From NCBI RefSeq assembly GCF_000696095.1, contig NZ_BAYX01000008.1:310001-374000 (forward strand): a stretch of 64,000 bases of DNA. Reading direction: 5' to 3'. The notes below the pieces were generated by a model. The model ran no database searches. It worked only from the letters and a program-made list of their open reading frames with translations, and had not been told where the DNA came from. Made by a program: the position numbers and the translations under genes. This DNA is from Rhizobium rhizogenes NBRC 13257. GTDB taxonomy: Bacteria; Pseudomonadota; Alphaproteobacteria; Rhizobiales; Rhizobiaceae. Shown piece by piece: positions 19,680-28,137 of this stretch. Position 1 is the first letter of the stretch, and each line of letters opens with the position of its first letter.

Positions 19680-22595
19680 ATGCAGACGAAAAGACAGGCG
19701 CGCCGGCAATTGGCCGCGGTCAGTGAACAGGATTCCGGTCGGCCGAGCATGGTTAAGCATGACATCGATTTCTCCGTCATTCTCGACGTCCCCGCGCTGA
19801 GGGCGGAATGCGAGACCCTCGCCAAGCGCCATGAAGACAAGAAGGACGAGCGTTCGGCCCTTCTCGCTCTGTTGAAGAAGGCGAGCCAGGAAGGCCGCGA
19901 AAACGCACGCCGCCTGCTCTCGCAGGATGGCGGCGGGCTCGACTGCGCGCACCGGATCTCCTGGCTGCAGGATCAGATCATCACCGTTCTCTATGACTTT
20001 ACGGTCAGCCACGTCTATCCGAAGCAGAAGGGCAGCTTCACCGTTACCGCCGTCGGCGGCTATGGCCGCGACACGCTGGCGCCAGGCTCGGATATCGACC
20101 TTCTCTTCCTCTTCCAGCCGAAGCCGGCGGAGGAGACGCACAAGGCGGTCGAGTTCATCCTCTATATGCTCTGGGACATGGGCTTCAAGGTCGGCCACGC
20201 CACGCGCACCGTCGAGGAGTGCATGCGCGAGGCGAAATCCGACATGACGGTACGCACCGCCATCCTCGAGACGCGCTATATCTGCGGCAACGAGCCCCTG
20301 GCGCACGAGCTGGAGACGCGGTTCGACAAGGAAATCGTCACCAATACCGGTCCGGAATTCATCGCCGCCAAGCTTGCCGAGCGCGACGAGCGCCACCGCA
20401 AGGCCGGCGACACCCGCTATCTGGTCGAGCCCAATGTCAAGGAAGGCAAGGGCGGCCTGCGCGACCTGCACACGCTGTTCTGGATCTCCAAATATTATTA
20501 CCATGTCCGCGATCCGGTCGAGCTGGTGAAGCTCGGCGTGCTCTCGAAGCAGGAATATCGCCTCTTCGAAAAGGCCGAGGATTTTCTCTGGGCCGTGCGC
20601 TGCCATATGCATTTCCTCACCGGCAAAGCGGAAGAGCGGCTGTCCTTCGACATTCAGCGCGAGATTGCCGAGGCGCTTGGCTATCATGCCCGCCCCGGCC
20701 TTTCCGCCGTCGAACGCTTCATGAAGCACTATTTCCTTGTCGCCAAGGATGTCGGCGATCTCACCCGCATTCTCTGCGCGGCGCTCGAGGACCAGCAGGC
20801 CAAGGCGACGCCGGGCCTTACCGGCGTCATCAGCCGCTTTGCCCATCGCTCGCGCAAGATCCCCGGCACGATCGAGTTTGTCGAGGATCGCGGCCGCATC
20901 GCGCTTGCCAATCCCGATGTCTTCAAGCGCGATCCGGTGAGCCTCATCCGCCTGTTCTTTGTCGCTGATATCAACGGGCTGGAATTCCATCCCGACGCGC
21001 TGAAGCGCGTCACCCGCTCGCTGGGTCTGATCGACAATGATCTGCGCGAGAACGAGGAAGCGAACCGCCTGTTCCTTGCGATCCTGACCTCGAAGCGCGA
21101 TCCGGCGCTGATCCTGCGCCGCATGAACGAGGCCGGCGTGCTTGGCCGCTTCATTCTGGAATTCGGCAAGATCGTCTCGATGATGCAGTTCAATATGTAT
21201 CATCACTATACGGTCGATGAGCATCTGATCCGCGCCGTCGAGGTGCTGTCGGAGATCGACAAGGGCAAGGCCGAGGACATTCATCCGCTCGTCAACAAGC
21301 TGATGCCTGGCATCGAGGACCGCGACGCGCTCTATGTCGCCGTGCTGCTGCATGACATTGCCAAGGGCCGCGAGGAGGATCACTCCGAAGCTGGCGCCAA
21401 GGTGGCGCGCAAGCTCTGCCCGCGCTTCGGCCTGTCGCCGAAGCAGACCGAGCTGGTCGTCTGGCTGATCGCGGAACATCTGACCATGTCGATGGTCGCG
21501 CAGACCCGCGACCTGACCGACCGCAAGACCATCATCGATTTCGCTGACCGGGTGCAGTCGCTCGACCGGTTGAAGATGCTGCTGATCCTGACGGTCTGCG
21601 ACATCCGTGCCGTCGGCCCCGGCGTCTGGAACGGCTGGAAGGGGCAGTTGCTGCGCACGCTCTATTACGAGACCGAGCTGCTGCTGGCCGGCGGTTTCTC
21701 GGAAGTATCGCGCAAGGAGCGGGCGGAAGCCGCCGCCAAGGCGCTCGAAGCGGCGTTGGATGATTGGGGTCAGAAGGCCCGCAAGGCCTATGTCAAGCTG
21801 CACTACCAGCCCTATCTCCTGTCCGTGCCGCTGGAAGACCAGATCCGCCACACGCGGTTCATCCGCCAGACCGATAAATCGGGCCAGGTGCTGGCGACGA
21901 TGGTGCGAACCGACAGTTTCCACGCCATCACCGAAATCACCGTGCTGTCGCCCGACCATCCGCGCCTGCTGACCGTCATCGCCGGCGCCTGCGCCGCTGC
22001 TGGCGCCAACATCGTCGACGCGCAGATCTTCACGACGGCGGACGGCCGCGCGCTCGATACCATCCATGTCAGCCGTGAATTCACCGACGATGCGGACGAG
22101 TTGCGCCGGGCCGGCACCATCGGCAGGATGATCGAGGACGTGCTCGCCGGCCGCAAGCGCCTGCCGGAAGTCATCGCCACCCGCACCAAAAACCGCCGCA
22201 AGAACAAGGCTTTCGTCATCCCGCCATCGGTGACGATCTCCAACAGCCTGTCCAACAAGTTCACCGTCATCGAGGTCGAATGCCTCGACCGCACCGGTCT
22301 TCTGTCGGAAATCACTTCAGTTCTTTCGGATCTGTCGCTCGACATCCACTCGGCGCGGATCACCACCTTCGGCGAGAAGGTCATCGATAGTTTCTACGTG
22401 ACCGATCTGGTCGGACAGAAGATCTCCAACGAAAACAAGCGAGCCAATATCACTGCGCGCCTGAAGCCGGTGATGGCGGGTGAGGAGGATGAGATGCGCG
22501 AGCGCATGCCGTCCGGCATGATCGCGCCTGCCTCCACGCGATCGCTCAATAGCGAAAAGCCCAATACCGAAAAGAAAGCCGGTTCTGCCGTATGA
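19680..22595 (+). CDS. glnD: Bifunctional uridylyltransferase/uridylyl-removing enzyme GlnD
   Basis: GlnD is the glutamine sensor of nitrogen control: it uridylylates the PII proteins GlnB/GlnK when glutamine is low and removes UMP when glutamine is high. The 971-residue protein has the nucleotidyltransferase motif 'VGGYGRDTLAPGSDIDLLFL' (Gly126 to Leu144, metal Asp138 and Asp140), a PII-uridylyltransferase domain, an HD hydrolase domain ('VAVLLHDIAKG') and two C-terminal ACT domains (from about 745 and 860) that bind glutamine. The start at 19680 has an AGAGG site; ATG at residue 24 is an alternative. The stop overlaps the murJ ATG by four bases. Confidence 0.97.
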   Translation: MQTKRQARRQLAAVSEQDSGRPSMVKHDIDFSVILDVPALRAECETLAKRHEDKKDERSALLALLKKASQEGRENARRLLSQDGGGLDCAHRISWLQDQIITVLYDFTVSHVYPKQKGSFTVTAVGGYGRDTLAPGSDIDLLFLFQPKPAEETHKAVEFILYMLWDMGFKVGHATRTVEECMREAKSDMTVRTAILETRYICGNEPLAHELETRFDKEIVTNTGPEFIAAKLAERDERHRKAGDTRYLVEPNVKEGKGGLRDLHTLFWISKYYYHVRDPVELVKLGVLSKQEYRLFEKAEDFLWAVRCHMHFLTGKAEERLSFDIQREIAEALGYHARPGLSAVERFMKHYFLVAKDVGDLTRILCAALEDQQAKATPGLTGVISRFAHRSRKIPGTIEFVEDRGRIALANPDVFKRDPVSLIRLFFVADINGLEFHPDALKRVTRSLGLIDNDLRENEEANRLFLAILTSKRDPALILRRMNEAGVLGRFILEFGKIVSMMQFNMYHHYTVDEHLIRAVEVLSEIDKGKAEDIHPLVNKLMPGIEDRDALYVAVLLHDIAKGREEDHSEAGAKVARKLCPRFGLSPKQTELVVWLIAEHLTMSMVAQTRDLTDRKTIIDFADRVQSLDRLKMLLILTVCDIRAVGPGVWNGWKGQLLRTLYYETELLLAGGFSEVSRKERAEAAAKALEAALDDWGQKARKAYVKLHYQPYLLSVPLEDQIRHTRFIRQTDKSGQVLATMVRTDSFHAITEITVLSPDHPRLLTVIAGACAAAGANIVDAQIFTTADGRALDTIHVSREFTDDADELRRAGTIGRMIEDVLAGRKRLPEVIATRTKNRRKNKAFVIPPSVTISNSLSNKFTVIEVECLDRTGLLSEITSVLSDLSLDIHSARITTFGEKVIDSFYVTDLVGQKISNENKRANITARLKPVMAGEEDEMRERMPSGMIAPASTRSLNSEKPNTEKKAGSAV

Positions 22596-24193
22596 GCCTC
22601 GTCAAGAAATTCATCACCGTCGGTGGCGCGACGCTCGGCAGCCGCATCTTCGGTTTCGCCCGCGAAACGCTGATGGCCGCCGCCCTCGGTACGGGGCCGA
22701 TGGCCGACGTGTTCTACGCCGCCTTCCGCTTTCCGAACCTGTTCCGCCGTCTTTTCGCCGAGGGCGCCTTCAACGCCGCCTTCGTGCCGCTGTTTGCCAA
22801 GGAGATCGAGGCGAACGGTATCGAAGGCGCCAAGCGCTTTTCCGAGGAGGTCTTCGGCGTCCTCTTCTCCGTGCTGTTCCTGATCACCGTCGTCATGGAA
22901 CTGTGCATGCCGCTGATCGTGCGCTGGATCATCGCGCCGGGCTTTGCCGACGATCCGGAGAAGTTCTCGATCACGGTGCGCCTGGCGGCGGTGATGTTCC
23001 CCTATCTCATGTGCATGTCGCTGACGGCGATGATGAGCGGCATGCTGAATTCGCTGCATCATTTCTTCGCCGCCGCTGTGGCGCCCATCTTCCTCAATGT
23101 GGTGATGATCGGAGCGCTGTTCTATTCGCTCTATTTCGGCGCCGTGCCGCTGGAGACGGCCTGGTATCTGTCCTGGGGCGTGCTCGCCGCCGGTATCCTG
23201 CAATTGCTCGTCGTCTATATCGGCGTGCGCTATGCCGGCATCAACATCGGCTTCCGCTGGCCGCACTTCACGCCGAATGTGAAGCGGCTGCTGATCCTCG
23301 CTATTCCCGCTGCCGTCACCGGCGGCATCACCCAGATCAACCAGATGATCGGCCAGGCGATCGCCTCCAGCCGCGAAGGTGCGATTGCCGCCCTGCAATA
23401 TGCCGACCGCATCTATCAGTTGCCGCTCGGCGTTGTCGGCGTCGCCGTCGGTGTCGTGCTGTTGCCGGAGCTGGCGCGTTCTTTGAAGTCAGGCCATCTG
23501 AAAGAGGCCGGCAATCTGCAGAACCGCTCGATCGAGTTCGTGCTGTTCCTGACCTTGCCGGCCGCCATGGCGCTCTGGGTGCTCTCGGATGACATCATTC
23601 GCGTTCTCTACGAACGCCGTGCCTTCCATCAGGAAAACACCCTGATCGTTGGCTCGATCCTGGCAATCTACGGCCTGGGCTTGCCGGCCTTCGTCCTGAT
23701 CAAAGCGTTGCAGCCCGGCTTCTATGCGCGCGAGGATACCAAGACCCCGATGCGCTTCTCTGGTGTTGCGGTTGCCACCAACTGCGCGATCGCGCTCAGC
23801 CTCTTCCCTTACATGGGTGCGCCCGGCATCGCCGTGGCCGAAGCGACGGCCGGCTGGATCAGCACGGTGCTGCTCTTCACGACACTGTTGCGTCGGGGAC
23901 ATCTGACCTGGGAATGGGCGCTCGCCCGCCGTGCCGCGCTGCTGCTCGTCTCCGCCGGCGTCATGACGGCCATGGTCGTCTATCTCCAGCATCGGTGGGA
24001 GCCTTATCTTGCCACCGGCGCGTCGCTGTTGACCAAGGTCGGCACGCTCGGCCTGTTGATCGGCATCTCCATGCTGGTCTACTTTGCCGTCGCCTTCCTG
24101 ATCGGCGGCGCCGACATCGGCATGATCCGCCGCAATGTGAAACGTAAGCCGCGGGCGCCAGCACCGGATGCGGAAGTGGTGAACGGGGAGTAA
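22592..24193 (+). CDS. murJ: MurJ, lipid II flippase
   Basis: MurJ (MviN) flips the peptidoglycan precursor lipid II across the inner membrane. The 533-residue protein has about 14 membrane helices and the MOP-superfamily signature near the N-terminus: 'GGATLGSRIFGFARETLMAA', 'ADVFYAAFRFPNLFRRLFAE' and 'GAFNAAFVPLF'. The ATG overlaps the glnD stop (ATGA), so expression is coupled to the nitrogen sensor gene, an arrangement I recall as common in rhizobia. Confidence 0.97.
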   Translation: MSLVKKFITVGGATLGSRIFGFARETLMAAALGTGPMADVFYAAFRFPNLFRRLFAEGAFNAAFVPLFAKEIEANGIEGAKRFSEEVFGVLFSVLFLITVVMELCMPLIVRWIIAPGFADDPEKFSITVRLAAVMFPYLMCMSLTAMMSGMLNSLHHFFAAAVAPIFLNVVMIGALFYSLYFGAVPLETAWYLSWGVLAAGILQLLVVYIGVRYAGINIGFRWPHFTPNVKRLLILAIPAAVTGGITQINQMIGQAIASSREGAIAALQYADRIYQLPLGVVGVAVGVVLLPELARSLKSGHLKEAGNLQNRSIEFVLFLTLPAAMALWVLSDDIIRVLYERRAFHQENTLIVGSILAIYGLGLPAFVLIKALQPGFYAREDTKTPMRFSGVAVATNCAIALSLFPYMGAPGIAVAEATAGWISTVLLFTTLLRRGHLTWEWALARRAALLLVSAGVMTAMVVYLQHRWEPYLATGASLLTKVGTLGLLIGISMLVYFAVAFLIGGADIGMIRRNVKRKPRAPAPDAEVVNGE

Positions 24194-24206
24194 TCAGGCC
24201 TCTTCG

Positions 24207-24237
24207 CCCCGCTCCTGAGCTTGCCGAAGGGGCGGGG
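24207..24237. repeat. Intergenic palindrome after murJ
   Basis: CCCCGCTCC (24207-24215) pairs with GGGGCGGGG (24229-24237) through nine pairs including one G-U, with a 13-base loop, followed by AGAAGGTGG. The sequence resembles short palindromes that I recall as repeated between genes in Rhizobium and Brucella. It may also end murJ transcription. Confidence 0.5.
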
Positions 24238-24329
24238 AGAAGGTGGGTTGGAGCGATCGAATGGAGTGAGATTGCGACAACGGCAAAAATCCCCGCTTTG
24301 ATCAGTTCACCGCAGGATGGAGGGGCAGC

Positions 24330-25139
24330 ATGGGTGTACTGGGATGGCTGAGGTCAGTTGTCGGCATTCGTGGGCGTCGAGACGAAACGTATGTTCCGTC
24401 GGTGGAAGGTTCGCCAACTGATCTGGAGATGCAATCCGCACTTCACACACTGCAACAGATGGTCAGGCTTGCTGTTTTTGGTGAAATCGGCGGTGAGAAG
24501 CCTCAAAAGGACAATCGTGCTGCAAGTTGGTGGGGAGGGAACTTTCTCGGCAAAGAGGGCGAGGTGGTACCTGTCTGTGAAAAGTCGGGGCGGCTGATGC
24601 ATCCCCTTGTTCAAATCAGGGTGGATGAACTTCCGGAAATACCGCCTGCTTTGTCGAAGCTGGCTCTCCTGACTATATGGATGGACTTGGAGGATATCCC
24701 ATTGGATGACGCCGAGAACGGTAAAGGCTTTGCCGTTCGAACCTATCCTAGCACTGCGGGCTTGGTGCCTATCGGTCCTGGTTACCGGGAAAGCGCCGAT
24801 CTTCCGACGTTTCCGGTTCTGTGGCGTGCAACCGCACTGGAGCAGCCAAGCTGGGACGATATCGCCTTCAAAATTCCGGACGGCGTCGCGCGATCCAATC
24901 AATCGGAATGGTTCTTCGAAAGCCAATATGCAACAGAAACCAACAAATACCAGAGAACATGCCCTGTGAAGCTTGGTGGCTGGCCAACCTGGATTCAAGG
25001 TGAAAACTGGCCTGAGGATGCAGAGTTCTACCTTCAAATAGACAGTACCGACAAAGGGCGCTTCTATGTGGGGGATTCAGGGTCGATATATCTATTTCAA
25101 ACACCAAGCGGCTGGGTAATCAGGTCGGACTTCTATTAG
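24330..25139 (+). CDS. DUF1963 family protein
   Basis: This 269-residue cytoplasmic protein ends with the DUF1963 (YwqG-like) pattern: 'CPVKLGGWPTWIQGENWPE', 'EFYLQIDSTDKG' and 'YVGDSGSIYLFQTPSGW'. The family is found across bacteria, often among polymorphic-toxin or immunity-like genes, but has no settled function. The gene has a clear ribosome-binding site (GGAGGGGC, ending about eight bases before the ATG). Its GC content is visibly lower than that of murJ and trpS, and it lies between them with palindromic elements on both sides, which suggests acquisition. Alternative roles cannot be excluded. Confidence 0.8.
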   Translation: MGVLGWLRSVVGIRGRRDETYVPSVEGSPTDLEMQSALHTLQQMVRLAVFGEIGGEKPQKDNRAASWWGGNFLGKEGEVVPVCEKSGRLMHPLVQIRVDELPEIPPALSKLALLTIWMDLEDIPLDDAENGKGFAVRTYPSTAGLVPIGPGYRESADLPTFPVLWRATALEQPSWDDIAFKIPDGVARSNQSEWFFESQYATETNKYQRTCPVKLGGWPTWIQGENWPEDAEFYLQIDSTDKGRFYVGDSGSIYLFQTPSGWVIRSDFY

Positions 25140-25153
25140 TAAGGCCTTCTATT

Positions 25154-25167
25154 GCGGGTATGCCCGC
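25154..25167 (+). terminator. Short hairpin after the DUF1963 gene
   Basis: GCGGG (25154-25158) and CCCGC (25163-25167) form a 5-bp stem with a four-base loop 15 bases after the stop, followed by TTAGACTTATG. It is a weak candidate terminator. A second purine/pyrimidine-rich palindrome (CCTCC-ACGCG-GGAGG with imperfect flanks) lies at about 25245-25262. Confidence 0.35.
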
Positions 25168-25291
25168 TTAGACTTATGAAGCGCCGTGGGCGGGCATTTG
25201 CCACATAATCCTCCTTTTTGATAACTCCTCTTCCTAGCCCTCTCCCTCCACGCGGGAGGAGGGGACGATTTGCCAAACGCGGAGCTCATGC

Positions 25292-25684
25292 ATGCCCCAA
25301 TCCCTCTTCCTGATTACCCTCGTCGTCGATGACTACGATCGTGCCAAAACCTTTTACTGCGATTGCCTCGGCTTCGACTGCCTACAGGACGAACCGCAGC
25401 CCGAAGGCAAGCGTTGGATCGTGGTGAAGCCAAAGGGCGGTGAGGGTGCGGCGTTGTTGCTCGCACAAGCCGCTGACGACGGGCAGAGGGCCGCTATCGG
25501 TAATCAGGCCGGCGGCCGTGTCGGCTTCTTCCTCAAGACCGATGATTTTGCCCGCGATCACGCGGCGATGGTCGCAAAAGGCGTCCGTTTTCTGGAGGAG
25601 CCGCGCCATGAGGTCTACGGCACCGTCGCGGTCTTTGCCGATCCCTACGGCAACACCTGGGATCTGATCCAGCATTCTTCCTGA
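25292..25684 (+). CDS. VOC family (glyoxalase/bleomycin-resistance-like) protein
   Basis: This 130-residue protein is a single vicinal-oxygen-chelate domain pair: 'SLFLITLVVDDYDRAKTFYC' opens the first beta-alpha-beta-beta-beta unit and 'YGTVAVFADPYGNTWDLIQH' closes the second, with Asp/Glu/His positions that could bind a metal. Substrate is unknown; family members include glyoxalases, dioxygenases and antibiotic-binding proteins. ATG 25292 follows GGAGC at 25281-25285. It stands alone between the DUF1963 gene and trpS. Confidence 0.85.
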   Translation: MPQSLFLITLVVDDYDRAKTFYCDCLGFDCLQDEPQPEGKRWIVVKPKGGEGAALLLAQAADDGQRAAIGNQAGGRVGFFLKTDDFARDHAAMVAKGVRFLEEPRHEVYGTVAVFADPYGNTWDLIQHSS

Positions 25685-25796
25685 ACTCCCGCCACATATC
25701 CTCTTGATCCCCGCCTGTCCGCCGTGCATAAGCCCGCCGAACACCAAGGGTCGAGCGCCGCTCGCCCAGGCCCTCCACAAGCCTTTCGAGGACGAC

Positions 25797-26861
25797 ATGA
25801 CCGAATTCAAGCCGCTCGTATTCTCCGGCGTCCAGCCGACCGGCAATCTCCATCTTGGCAATTATCTCGGCGCGATCCGCAAGTTCGTGGCGCTGCAGGA
25901 AAACAACGACTGCATGTATTGCGTCGTCGACATGCATGCGCTCACCGCCCAGCTCGTGCATGAGGACATGCGGAGTCAGACGCGGTCGATTACCGCCGCC
26001 TTCCTTGCCGCCGGCATTGATCCGGAAAAGCATATCGTCTTCAATCAGTCGACTGTGCCGCAGCATGCCGAACTCGCCTGGATCTTCAATTGCGTCGCCC
26101 GCATCGGCTGGATGAACCGCATGACGCAGTTCAAGGACAAGGCCGGCAAGGACCGCGAGCAGGCCTCCCTTGGCCTCTACGCCTATCCGAGCCTAATGGC
26201 CGCCGATATTCTGCTTTATCGGGCCACGCATGTGCCGGTTGGTGACGACCAGAAGCAGCATCTGGAATTGACCCGCGATATCGCCATGAAGTTCAATCTG
26301 GACTTCATGGAACATATCCGCCGCTCGGGCTACGGCATCGACATCACGGTCGGCGACGAGCCGGTGCATGCCTATTTCCCGATGGTCGAGCCGCTGATCG
26401 ACGGCCCGGCGCCGCGCGTCATGTCCTTGCGCGACGGCACCAAGAAGATGTCGAAGTCGGATGCCTCTGACCTGTCGCGCATCAACCTGCTCGACGACGA
26501 GGAAAACATCTCGAAGAAGATCCGCAAGGCCAAGACCGATCCGGACGGTTTGCCGAGCGAGATCGCCGGTCTTGCCGGACGTCCGGAAGCCGACAATCTC
26601 GTCGGCATCTATGCCGCTCTCGCTGACACGTCGAAGGCGGATGTGCTCTCGGAATTCGGCGGCCAGCAGTTCTCCGTCTTCAAGCCGGCTCTGGTTGATC
26701 TCGCCGTGCAAGTGCTCTCGCCGATCACCGGCGAGATGCGCCGCCTGATGGCTGATCCCGGTCACATCGATGCCGTCCTGCGCGACGGCGGTGCCCGCGC
26801 CCGCGCCCGCGCCGAGGTGACGATGAACCAGGTCCGCGACATCGTCGGCTTCATCTACTAA
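25797..26861 (+). CDS. trpS: Tryptophanyl-tRNA synthetase
   Basis: TrpS charges tRNA-Trp with tryptophan in the cytoplasm. The 354-residue protein is a class I synthetase with the HIGH-like motif in 'PTGNLHLGNYLGAI' and the KMSKS loop in 'GTKKMSKSDASDLS', both near their usual positions. ATG 25797 follows the TCGAGGAC ribosome-binding site. A strong hairpin lies just after the stop. Confidence 0.97.
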   Translation: MTEFKPLVFSGVQPTGNLHLGNYLGAIRKFVALQENNDCMYCVVDMHALTAQLVHEDMRSQTRSITAAFLAAGIDPEKHIVFNQSTVPQHAELAWIFNCVARIGWMNRMTQFKDKAGKDREQASLGLYAYPSLMAADILLYRATHVPVGDDQKQHLELTRDIAMKFNLDFMEHIRRSGYGIDITVGDEPVHAYFPMVEPLIDGPAPRVMSLRDGTKKMSKSDASDLSRINLLDDEENISKKIRKAKTDPDGLPSEIAGLAGRPEADNLVGIYAALADTSKADVLSEFGGQQFSVFKPALVDLAVQVLSPITGEMRRLMADPGHIDAVLRDGGARARARAEVTMNQVRDIVGFIY

Positions 26862-26877
26862 CCATTCCATGAAGGCA

Positions 26878-26898
26878 GCCCCCGTGCAAAACGGGGGC
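26878..26898 (+). terminator. Terminator-like hairpin after trpS
   Basis: GCCCCCGT (26878-26885) and ACGGGGGC (26891-26898) form a perfect GC-rich 8-bp stem with loop GCAAA, 17 bases after the trpS stop. There is only TT afterwards, so it is not a textbook intrinsic terminator. Confidence 0.55.
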
Positions 26899-26934
26899 TT
26901 GCAAAACGCCGCCTTCAGGTGGCAGAGTCGTCGC

Positions 26935-27426
26935 ATGGTATCAAAACGTCTCTCACGGCTCGAAGGTCACCGCCGCAAGTTCATGGCGGTCATCGACGGC
27001 ACGCCTGAATGCCAGCGCGCCGTCCATTATGCCGGCCGGCGGGCCAAGAATTCCAATGGCGGCCTTGTGCTTCTCTATGTGATCCCCGAGGGCGATTTCC
27101 AGCAATGGCTGGGTGTCGAGGAGATCATGCGGGCGGAGGCGCGCGAGGAGGCCGAGGCGACGACGGCGAAGGCGGCGCAGATCGTGCGCGAGAATATCGG
27201 CATCGACCCGGAGATCGTCATTCGCGAAGGGTCGGCCGCCGAGCAGATCAATGCGATGATCGAGGAAGATCGGGATATCGCACTTCTTGTTCTGGCCGCA
27301 GGTTCGGCCAAGGAGGGGCCGGGGCCGCTGGTATCTTCGATCGCAGGGCGTGCCGCTGCCTTTCCGATCCCCGTGACGGTGCTGCCGGATACGTTGACGA
27401 ATGAGGAAATCGACGCTCTAAGCTGA
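26935..27426 (+). CDS. Universal stress protein (UspA family)
   Basis: This 163-residue cytoplasmic protein has the Usp alpha/beta fold: 'RRKFMAVIDGTPECQRAVHY' at the N-terminus and a C-terminal 'IALLVLAAGSAKEGPGPLVSSI' in which the usual G-x2-G-x9-G(S/T) ATP-binding pattern is only partly kept. It probably responds to stress or stasis; the precise role is unknown. ATG 26935 is used, as the in-frame extension to 26869 runs through the trpS terminator hairpin. Confidence 0.88.
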   Translation: MVSKRLSRLEGHRRKFMAVIDGTPECQRAVHYAGRRAKNSNGGLVLLYVIPEGDFQQWLGVEEIMRAEAREEAEATTAKAAQIVRENIGIDPEIVIREGSAAEQINAMIEEDRDIALLVLAAGSAKEGPGPLVSSIAGRAAAFPIPVTVLPDTLTNEEIDALS

Positions 27427-27489
27427 GTTGGCAAGGGCTAATTCTTGAGGCCTGGTCTCTTGATTAGAGCGGCCAAAAAGCCTATCTTC

Positions 27490-27506
27490 TTTTGAAATAT
27501 TCTAAA
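27490..27506 (+). promoter_or_regulatory. Irr box (iron control element) upstream of nfu
   Basis: The 17-base sequence TTTTGAAATATTCTAAA matches the rhizobial ICE/Irr consensus TTTAGAA-N3-TTCTAAA at all but one fixed position. It lies 40 bases before the nfu ATG. In rhizobia, Irr controls iron genes through this element, and an Fe-S scaffold gene is a logical target. The site is read from sequence; binding is inferred. Confidence 0.65.
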
Positions 27507-27545
27507 GTCGGCGCAGGGCTTTCAGCCCGCCGCATGGAGATCAAG

Positions 27546-28112
27546 ATGTTCATTCAGACCGAAGCGACGCCGAACCCCGCGACCCTGAAGTTCCTGCCGG
27601 GCAAGGTGGTGATGGAAAGCGGCACGGCCGAATTCCGCAGCGCCGACGAAGCGGAAGTCTCGCCGCTTGCCGCTCGCCTGTTCGATATCCCCGGCGTCAG
27701 CGGTGTCTATTTCGGCTACGATTTCATCTCCGTTTCCAAGGACGATCAGGAATGGCAGCATCTGAAGCCCGCCATCCTCGGCTCGATCATGGAGCATTTC
27801 ATGTCCGGCAAGCCGGTCATGGGCGCAGCATCGGTTCTCTCCGAAGCGCAGGACGCCAGCGGCGAGTTCTTCGATGAGGGCGACGCGACGATCGTGCTGA
27901 CCATCAAGGAATTGCTGGAGACCCGCGTTCGTCCGGCGGTTGCCCAGGATGGCGGCGACATCACCTTCCGCGGTTTCCGCGACGGCAAGGTCTACCTCAA
28001 CATGAAGGGATCTTGCGCCGGTTGCCCGTCGTCCACGGCGACGTTGAAGCATGGCATCCAGAATCTGCTGCGCCATTTCGTTCCGGAAGTTCAGGAAGTC
28101 GAAGCCGTCTAA
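27546..28112 (+). CDS. NfuA-type iron-sulfur cluster carrier (NifU C-terminal domain)
   Basis: The protein carries and delivers Fe-S clusters. Its 188 residues comprise an Nfu N-terminal domain ('MFIQTEATPNPATLKFLPGK') and a NifU-type domain (from about 118) with cluster-ligating Cys157 and Cys160 in 'MKGSCAGCPSSTATLKHGI'. ATG 27546 follows GGAGA at 27536-27540. A near-perfect Irr box precedes it, pointing to iron-dependent control; an Irr-controlled Fe-S scaffold of this kind is, as I recall, called fssA in the rhizobial literature. It is followed 25 bases later by tsaB. Confidence 0.93.
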   Translation: MFIQTEATPNPATLKFLPGKVVMESGTAEFRSADEAEVSPLAARLFDIPGVSGVYFGYDFISVSKDDQEWQHLKPAILGSIMEHFMSGKPVMGAASVLSEAQDASGEFFDEGDATIVLTIKELLETRVRPAVAQDGGDITFRGFRDGKVYLNMKGSCAGCPSSTATLKHGIQNLLRHFVPEVQEVEAV

Positions 28113-28137
28113 ATCTTCGCATTTCGGAAAAATAAAC

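Noticed and set aside
19671..22067. A 798-codon open frame opposite glnD
   Set aside because: It is the antisense shadow of GC-rich glnD codons: rich in Arg, Asp, Gly and His, with no family pattern, while glnD itself has full motifs.
24354..25037. A 227-codon open frame opposite the DUF1963 gene
   Set aside because: No ribosome-binding site or recognisable domain; the plus-strand gene has a good site and a DUF1963 pattern.
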